Assembly (NCBI GenBank): GCA_024231375.1
Contig: JAAEQP010000351.1
Coordinates: 1 to 10,892, forward strand
Length of the DNA stretch: 10,892 nt
Origin: a bacterium
GTDB lineage: Bacteria; Hydrogenedentota; Hydrogenedentia; Hydrogenedentiales; SLHB01
Direction of reading: 5' to 3'
Shown piece after piece: positions 6,078 through 10,892 of the stretch. Made by a program: the position numbers and the translations under genes. The notes below the pieces were generated by a model, which made no database searches, was not told where the DNA came from, and saw only the letters and a list, made by a program, of their open reading frames with translations. Each line of letters opens with the position of its first letter. Position 1 is the first letter of the stretch.

Positions 6078-6866
6078 ATGCCCAATAACTCTTCACGTCC
6101 GAATCCCGGACGACTTTCCGGCGGGAGCGTTTCGACCTTGACCACGTTTACAGACAAGGAGCCAGAATACCGGCACATCACCCGGATCGGCTTCTACAGC
6201 ATGGCTGCATGGGGACTTATCCTGGCCGGCTTGGCCATGGTGCATCCCGAACCGTTCATTCACGCGTGGAAGCTGGTGTTGGGACAGATGATGGCGGGCC
6301 GGGCGTACAGCGTGAGCGCTGGCATCGATATGGCCTTTCCAAAGGGATTCCTACTCCTCCAGGTGGCCCTTCAGGATATCATCGTACTGTTGCTGCTGTA
6401 TAAATTGCTCATCGCGGGTTACAACCGTGTCGAGAAGGTGCCCGTCATCGGCACCACCTTCGCCAAGATCCACGCGTCGGCCTCGCGCCACAAGAACCGG
6501 GTCGAGCCTTTTGGCGCCGTGGGCGTGGCCCTGTTCGTCCTGTTTCCGTTCTGGGCGACAGGCCCCTTGGCGGGCAGCGTGCTGGGTTACATGCTCGGGA
6601 TTCGTACATGGCTGGTATTCGCGTCCGTTATCATCGGCAATTTTATGTCCGTCGCATGCTGGATTCTGTTCTTCGACACACTGCACACTTTCATGACCCA
6701 GATCGGCGCGCGGCTGCCCATGAGCCTGCCGCTCATGATTCTTGTCACCGTGGTCGCCGTGGCCTGCGTCTGCCGCCTCTGGTCCTTGCGCGGCCGGATG
6801 GCGGGCACGCTTCGTACGCCTCCGCAGCCGACGGAAAGGGATGGCGACAAGGCCGTGTCGGGCTGA
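6078..6866 (+). CDS. Small multidrug export-like integral membrane protein
   Basis: A polytopic inner-membrane protein of 262 residues. Hydrophobic segments lie near residues 39-57, 90-114, 146-164, 166-200 and 216-236. The stretch F-V-L-F-P-F-W-A-T-G-P-L-A-G-S (about 153-167), followed by a G-Y-M-L-G-I loop, resembles the Sm_multidrug_ex (PF06695) pattern of Pro/Gly-rich re-entrant motifs. The substrate is unknown and drug export is only the family name. The start is uncertain. ATG 6078 has AGGGA 9 nt upstream, but at the very 5' end of the predicted transcript; ATG 6069 has no room for a ribosome site; TTG 6138 has GGGAG 10 nt upstream and would remove a charged, poorly conserved-looking N-terminus. 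It is the first gene after the promoter at 6028, followed 55 nt later by the PHP gene, probably in one transcript. Confidence 0.6.
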   Translation: MPNNSSRPNPGRLSGGSVSTLTTFTDKEPEYRHITRIGFYSMAAWGLILAGLAMVHPEPFIHAWKLVLGQMMAGRAYSVSAGIDMAFPKGFLLLQVALQDIIVLLLLYKLLIAGYNRVEKVPVIGTTFAKIHASASRHKNRVEPFGAVGVALFVLFPFWATGPLAGSVLGYMLGIRTWLVFASVIIGNFMSVACWILFFDTLHTFMTQIGARLPMSLPLMILVTVVAVACVCRLWSLRGRMAGTLRTPPQPTERDGDKAVSG

Positions 6867-6921
6867 GTTTCCGCCTGCCGCACGTCAATCCCGGCGCATT
6901 GGCGCCCTACAACGAAGCGCT

Positions 6922-7734
6922 ATGGACATGTTGAAACGCAACTACCACACGCACACCTTTCGCTGCAAACACGCCACCGGCGACGTGGACGAGTACTGCC
7001 GCGCCGCCATCGGCCACGGCATGGACGTGCTGGGCTTCTCCGACCACACCCCATTGCCCGACAACCGGTGGCACAGCGTTCGTATGGACGTGTCGGAATT
7101 GCCCGCCTATTCGGCCGCCATCGACAATGCGCGCAAGAAGTACCCGCAACTTGTCGTACTCAAGGCCATGGAATGCGAATACGCGCCTGAGTACGTGGAC
7201 TTCTATCAGGAACGCCTCATCGAGGGCATTGGGTGCGACTACCTCATCGCCGCCGCCCACTGGTACCCCCACGAGAAACGTTGGGCCAGTATCCACGGTG
7301 ACGCCACGACGCCCGCCATGCTGCGTTCCTACGCCCGATACGTCATTGCGAGCATGGAATCCGGTCTCTTCGCGTTCATGGCGCATCCCGACGTGTTCGG
7401 CTGCAACTATCTCCGGTGGGACGCCGACACCGAGGCCTGCTCGCGCGATATCCTCGAAGCCGCCAAGGCGATCCGGATGCCGCTCGAAATCAACGGCTAC
7501 GGCCTCATCAAGAAGACCATCGACACGCCGGACGGGTCGCGCCACATGTATCCATGGGAGCCGTTCTGGCAACTGGCCGCGGAGTACGACATCGAGGTGG
7601 TCGTCAATTCAGACGCCCACGCCCCACGCAACATCGCGGCCGACATGCCCGGAGCGGCTGCCATCGCCGAACGTTACGGTCTGCGTCATGCGGATTTGAG
7701 TCACCTGCATGAGAAGGCTCTTGCGCGGGAGTGA
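6922..7734 (+). CDS. PHP-domain phosphoesterase, histidinol-phosphatase (HisK) type
   Basis: A 270-residue cytoplasmic metal-dependent phosphoesterase of the PHP superfamily. The metal site can be traced through the chain: His9 and His11 (Y-H-T-H-T), His17 (C-K-H), Asp41-His42 (S-D-H-T-P), Glu84 and Glu86 (M-E-C-E-Y), His113 (A-A-H-W), His155 (A-H-P-D) and Asp231 with His233 (N-S-D-A-H). This full set predicts an active enzyme, like HisK histidinol phosphatases. No other histidine biosynthesis gene is nearby, so a different phosphate ester is possible. The frame is open back to 6742, but that part overlaps the membrane protein gene; ATG 6922 begins the conserved domain. The ribosome site is weak (GAAG, 4 nt before 6922 or 10 nt before ATG 6928). 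A small GGCGC-ATTG-GCGCC hairpin lies at 6893-6906. Only 16 nt separate it from the next gene, suggesting co-transcription. Confidence 0.82.
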   Translation: MDMLKRNYHTHTFRCKHATGDVDEYCRAAIGHGMDVLGFSDHTPLPDNRWHSVRMDVSELPAYSAAIDNARKKYPQLVVLKAMECEYAPEYVDFYQERLIEGIGCDYLIAAAHWYPHEKRWASIHGDATTPAMLRSYARYVIASMESGLFAFMAHPDVFGCNYLRWDADTEACSRDILEAAKAIRMPLEINGYGLIKKTIDTPDGSRHMYPWEPFWQLAAEYDIEVVVNSDAHAPRNIAADMPGAAAIAERYGLRHADLSHLHEKALARE

Positions 7735-7750
7735 GTAGGGAGTACCGACT

Positions 7751-8869
7751 ATGACCATGGGATCGAACGCCGCCCACGAAGCCGCTCTGTTGCGGCTGCT
7801 GGAAGCCCTCATCGACCAGGACAAGGCCCGCGTCATCGTGCCGCCCAACGAGGCCGCATCGGGGTTCTGGTTCGGCGGTGGCAACGTGGCGGCCGACGCC
7901 ACCGGCACGCTGTGGCTCATCGGCCGGTACCGCAACTTCGGTGATTCCCGGACAGGACTCAAGGCGGGCGACCGCGGTCTCGAACTGGCCCTGTTCTCGT
8001 CAGCCAACGGCGGCGAATCGTTCGACAAGGTCCAGAGTTGGTCCAAGGACGACCTGAGCTACGACGGACGCCAGGTGCTGTCCATCGAAGGCGCGGCGCT
8101 GCGACTCTCGCCGGGCGGCGCGTGCGAGGTCTTCGTGTCCACCGAGAAGGACGAGGCCTATCCCGCGGAACTTGCCGCGTTCCAGAAACCTGGCACCGGT
8201 GTGTGGTCCGTGGACCGCATGACGGGGCCGACGCCGGATAGTGTGGACGCCGCGACGCTCGAACCCATTCCCGCTGACGCCGGCGATGCAGGCTATCTTC
8301 ACGTGAAGGATCCCGTGGTCTTCGATACCGCCTCCGGCGACACGGTGCTACTTCTATGCACGCACCCCTTCTCGTGGACCTCGGCCAACACGGCCTATGC
8401 CGTCCGGACGCAAGGCGGCGCTGCGTTTGCGGTCAAGTCCTGGCAGATGGTGGGGCGTGGTCCGGCGTGGGACGTGGCCGGCACGCGCGTAACATGCCGC
8501 ATCCCCGTACCCAAGCTCGGCGTGTTCGCCGATGCGCCCGACACGTCGATCTACCTCTACGACGGACTCGAATGCGTCCGGCCACTGGACGAGAATCCCA
8601 TGGCCGTGCAGCGTCCGCGCGGGTACAGTTGCGAAGAACTGGGCGGCGCGTGCTACGGCGCGGACGACGCATTCCCCGCCATGACTCGCCTGTCGCGGCT
8701 TGCCCCGCTTTTCGTGTCGCCCCATGGCACCGGATGCAGCCGCTACGCCGAGGTGCTGGCCACGGACGACTACCTGCTGGCCACATGGCAGCAGAGCCAA
8801 GCCGATGGGTCCCAACCGCTCGTCGCGAACCGCTTGGATAGGACCGAGATCGAATCCCTGCTAAGATAG
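7751..8869 (+). CDS. BNR/sialidase-like beta-propeller protein
   Basis: A 372-residue protein without signal peptide or membrane segment, so cytoplasmic as read. It looks like a beta-propeller of the sialidase/GH43-like fold. G-G-G-N-V-A-A-D-A (42-50) opens the first blade. Residues 84-91 (S-A-N-G-G-E-S-F) fit the Asp-box S-x-D/N-x-G-x-S/T-W/F, with Asn in place of Asp. V-K-D-P-V-V-F (185-191) and repeated Y-L-Y-D-G and L-L-A-T-W strands continue the pattern. Only one clear Asp-box was found, and I could not identify a sialidase catalytic Arg triad, so enzymatic activity is not claimed. AGGGAG 8 nt before ATG 7751 gives a firm start. It lies 16 nt behind the PHP gene and 71 nt before the DUF4838 gene, and its stop codon forms the edge of the structured leader there. 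Glycan binding or hydrolysis is inference. Confidence 0.55.
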   Translation: MTMGSNAAHEAALLRLLEALIDQDKARVIVPPNEAASGFWFGGGNVAADATGTLWLIGRYRNFGDSRTGLKAGDRGLELALFSSANGGESFDKVQSWSKDDLSYDGRQVLSIEGAALRLSPGGACEVFVSTEKDEAYPAELAAFQKPGTGVWSVDRMTGPTPDSVDAATLEPIPADAGDAGYLHVKDPVVFDTASGDTVLLLCTHPFSWTSANTAYAVRTQGGAAFAVKSWQMVGRGPAWDVAGTRVTCRIPVPKLGVFADAPDTSIYLYDGLECVRPLDENPMAVQRPRGYSCEELGGACYGADDAFPAMTRLSRLAPLFVSPHGTGCSRYAEVLATDDYLLATWQQSQADGSQPLVANRLDRTEIESLLR

Positions 8870-8940
8870 GCACATCCGCGACACTGGCAGGGGGTCTGCC
8901 TGAGATCGGGCAGGGGGCCTGTCGAACAGGAGGATGTGCC
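8869..8940 (+). promoter_or_regulatory. Three-stem structured leader burying the ribosome binding site of the DUF4838 gene
   Basis: The whole gap between two genes folds on paper. P1 GGCACATCC (8869-8877) pairs perfectly over 9 bp with GGATGTGCC (8932-8940), ending exactly at the ATG. Inside it are P2 GGCAG (8886-8890) with CTGCC (8896-8900), and P3 CCTGT (8918-8922) with ACAGG (8926-8930). The Shine-Dalgarno AGGAGG (8928-8933) is split between P3 and P1, so both stems mask it. An alternative pairing, CAGG (8911-8914) with CCTG (8918-8921), would break P3. A near direct repeat, GGCAGGGGGTCTG and GGCAGGGGGCCTG (8886-8898, 8909-8921), supplies the competing strands. The layout is that of a translational riboswitch or a ribosome- or protein-controlled operator; I recognise no known class. 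Confidence 0.5.
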
Positions 8941-10892
8941 ATGCTCGATTCACGTGTCCTTGTGACGTTCATCGCTCTGCTTGTCGCGTCTGGCGCGGCA
9001 TCCGCGCAAACCGCCACGCCTGTGTCTGAGGCCACTCTCGACGAAGCTGTTGCACCGCATCCCGAATGGCGCAACGCGCTCGCGCCCAAAGGCACGCCGG
9101 GACCTGAACTCACGCTTGCCAAGGGCGGGCAGCCTGCCTACACCATTCTTCTGCCCGCATCGCCAACGACGGTGGAAGAGAAAGCCGCTGCCGATCTGGG
9201 CATGTGGCTCACGAAGATTGCGGGCGGCCCGTTTGCAGTTGCCAATGAAGGGGCCGCTGCGCCCGCCACCCCCGTCATCAGCGTGGGACGAACCCGGCGG
9301 CTCGCCAACGCGGGCATCGAGGCGGCTTCCACCGACCTTGCTCGCGAAGGCTACGGCATCGCCGTGAAAGGCCAAGACCTGTTCCTATGGGGCGGCGACA
9401 CGCGCGGCGCCGTCAATGCCGTGTACGCGTTTCTGGAGGAAGATCTGGGATGCCGATGGTACCAGCGCGGCACGGCCACGATTCCTCAATTGCCGGACCT
9501 CGTCGTCGCGCCGGTGCCGCGCACGTTCACGCCCGTGCTCGAGGTGCGCGACCCCTTCTACTGGGATGCCTTCGAAGGGGAATGGTCGCTGCGCAACCGC
9601 ACCAACGCGCCAAGCGCGGAGGTTCCCGACGAGTGGGGCGGCCATATCCGGTATGCCGGCGGGTTCTTCGTGCATACCTATTGGCGGCTTGTGCCGGCCA
9701 AGGAGTACTTCGACGAACACCCCGAGTACTTCTCGGAAATCGGCGGCAAACGCGTTACCAGCCAACTCTGCGTCACCAACCCCGCCGTGATCCAACTTGC
9801 CATCGAACGGACGCTGGAGGCACTCCGCGCCGATCCAACGGCCCCCTTGATCAGCATCTCGCCCAACGACGGCACGGGCTACTGCGAATGCGAGCGGTGT
9901 GCGGCCCTCGACGGGGCTGAAGGGTCGAAGGCCGCGTCGTTGCTGCAATTGGTGAACGCGGTGGCCGACGCCATCAAGGACGAGTTCCCCCTGGTGAAGG
10001 TGTCCACCCTGGCTTATCTGGACACGGTGCAGCCGCCTAAGACAATTCGACCTCGCGACAATGTGGTGATTCGACTCTGCACCGACCGTCACGCCTGGGC
10101 CCACGATTTCGAGTTCCAGACCGAGACCCAGGAGTTCCAGACGGCCTTGAAGGCGTGGTCGGCCATCGACGCCAAGATTCACGTGTGGGACTACACCGTC
10201 AACTTCAGCCACTACATGATACCCATGCCGAACATGCCGGTGGTCACCCAAAACGTGCGGTTCATGGTCGACCACAACGTGCAGGGCATGATGCTTCAAG
10301 GCGCGTACCAGAGTCCCGGCGCGGCGCGCGGTCCGTTGCGGTGCTGGGTGTGGGGCAAGCAACTGTGGGACCCCGACCTGAACACACGCGACCTCATCCG
10401 CGACTTCGCCTACGGGTTCTACGGCAGCGCGGCCGAGCCCATGCAGGCCTACAACGAACTGCTGTGGCGGACCTGGGAACTCGAGCATATGGGCGCACTG
10501 CGTGAGGCGGGCAACATCCGGTATCCGCCGACGGCACGGTTTCTGTCGAACGCGTTCCTCACGGAAGCCTTGGAACTCTTTGCGCAAGCCGAGGCGCTGG
10601 CGGACACGCCGGAAACGTTGCGCCGGGTCGAACTGGCCAAGCTCTCGATTCTGTACACTATGGTCGCGCGAGGTCCTGAAGGAGCCACCGGCGACTACGG
10701 GGCACTGGTGGACGAGTTCGACCGCATTGCGCGGCGCGAGAAGGTCACCCACCTCTGGGAAGGCGGCGCGGACAAGACCCAACTCGACGAGAAGGTCCCC
10801 TACTGGAAGGGCCTTGCTGGGGCCGAGAAGACCAAGGTGTCGGCGTTGCCTGTGGGCGAATTGTGGCAGTTCCAGCCCGACCCCGATGAGAA
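8941..10892 (+). CDS. DUF4838 secreted protein, 3' end beyond the window
   Basis: The first 650 residues of an exported protein; the frame is open to the window edge. Residues 1-22 are a signal peptide with A-S-A before Gln23. About 30-165 resembles the N-terminal domain of glycosidases such as alpha-glucuronidases (D-T-R-G-A-V-N-A-V-Y-A-F-L-E at 154-167, then L-G-C-R-W-Y). The DUF4838 core follows: H-P-E-Y-F-S-E-I-G-G-K-R (260-271), Q-L-C-V-T-N-P, and N-D-G-T-G-Y-C-E-C-E-R-C (309-320), whose C-x-C-x-x-C could bind a metal. Later blocks are H-V-W-D-Y-T-V-N-F and G-M-M-L-Q-G-A-Y-Q-S-P-G. DUF4838 proteins are common in glycan-degrading Bacteroidetes and PVC bacteria; a glycoside-hydrolase-like barrel is expected but activity is unproven. 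The start has a consensus AGGAGG at 7 nt, enclosed in the folded leader. It is the last visible gene of the operon. Confidence 0.8.
   Translation, partial: MLDSRVLVTFIALLVASGAASAQTATPVSEATLDEAVAPHPEWRNALAPKGTPGPELTLAKGGQPAYTILLPASPTTVEEKAAADLGMWLTKIAGGPFAVANEGAAAPATPVISVGRTRRLANAGIEAASTDLAREGYGIAVKGQDLFLWGGDTRGAVNAVYAFLEEDLGCRWYQRGTATIPQLPDLVVAPVPRTFTPVLEVRDPFYWDAFEGEWSLRNRTNAPSAEVPDEWGGHIRYAGGFFVHTYWRLVPAKEYFDEHPEYFSEIGGKRVTSQLCVTNPAVIQLAIERTLEALRADPTAPLISISPNDGTGYCECERCAALDGAEGSKAASLLQLVNAVADAIKDEFPLVKVSTLAYLDTVQPPKTIRPRDNVVIRLCTDRHAWAHDFEFQTETQEFQTALKAWSAIDAKIHVWDYTVNFSHYMIPMPNMPVVTQNVRFMVDHNVQGMMLQGAYQSPGAARGPLRCWVWGKQLWDPDLNTRDLIRDFAYGFYGSAAEPMQAYNELLWRTWELEHMGALREAGNIRYPPTARFLSNAFLTEALELFAQAEALADTPETLRRVELAKLSILYTMVARGPEGATGDYGALVDEFDRIARREKVTHLWEGGADKTQLDEKVPYWKGLAGAEKTKVSALPVGELWQFQPDPDE

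Noticed and set aside
9385..10782. 465-residue open frame on the minus strand
   Set aside because: It lies wholly antisense to the DUF4838 gene, which has a signal peptide, family motifs and a consensus ribosome site. Long antisense frames are expected at this GC content.

Overview
The window looks like part of a GC-rich, saccharolytic bacterial genome, probably from the PVC/Hydrogenedentota side of the tree (Lentisphaerota and Planctomycetota are alternatives). The reasons are the gene content: a family 8 polysaccharide lyase, a DUF4838 secreted protein, a Sec-exported adhesin-like protein with thrombospondin type 3 repeats and a C-terminal membrane anchor, a PHP-family phosphoesterase and a BNR-like propeller. 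This assignment is inference, because no rRNA or taxonomic marker is present. No tRNA, CRISPR array, transposase or phage gene was seen.

Layout. Positions 1-37 hold a strong hairpin that probably terminates the minus-strand HpcH/HpaI aldolase gene (67-846). Between that gene and 1215 lies a dense non-coding stretch. It has a leader of mutually exclusive inverted repeats directly before the aldolase start, then a 116-bp dispersed repeat (940-1055) carrying a minus-strand promoter-like sequence, then a weak plus-strand promoter over a palindrome. Positions 1215-3101 encode a lower-GC secreted, anchored surface protein. Positions 3185-3679 hold a decayed GNAT acetyltransferase with an internal deletion of its acetyl-CoA site; it ends inside the second copy of the repeat (3651-3767). 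Positions 3873-5972 encode a complete PL8 lyase, followed by a terminator-like hairpin.

A good sigma70-type promoter (6028-6056) then opens a four-gene plus-strand operon: a small multidrug-export-like membrane protein, a PHP-domain histidinol-phosphatase-like enzyme, a sialidase-like propeller, and a DUF4838 protein that runs off the window. Before the DUF4838 gene is a 72-nt leader that folds on paper into a three-stem junction burying the Shine-Dalgarno sequence.

How the genes may work together. The exported lyase would cut a uronate-containing polymer by beta-elimination. DUF4838 is a family of secreted, probably glycan-active proteins, and the surface protein could hold cells on a substrate. 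The aldolase could act at the end of the pathway, splitting a 2-keto-3-deoxy sugar acid derived from uronates into pyruvate and an aldehyde. The joint role is inferred from neighbourhood only.

The most unusual signals are regulatory. Inverted repeats enclose or flank the ribosome binding site of three genes (aldolase, lyase, DUF4838). There are also two copies of a promoter-bearing dispersed repeat, one at the aldolase leader and one at the broken end of a pseudogene.
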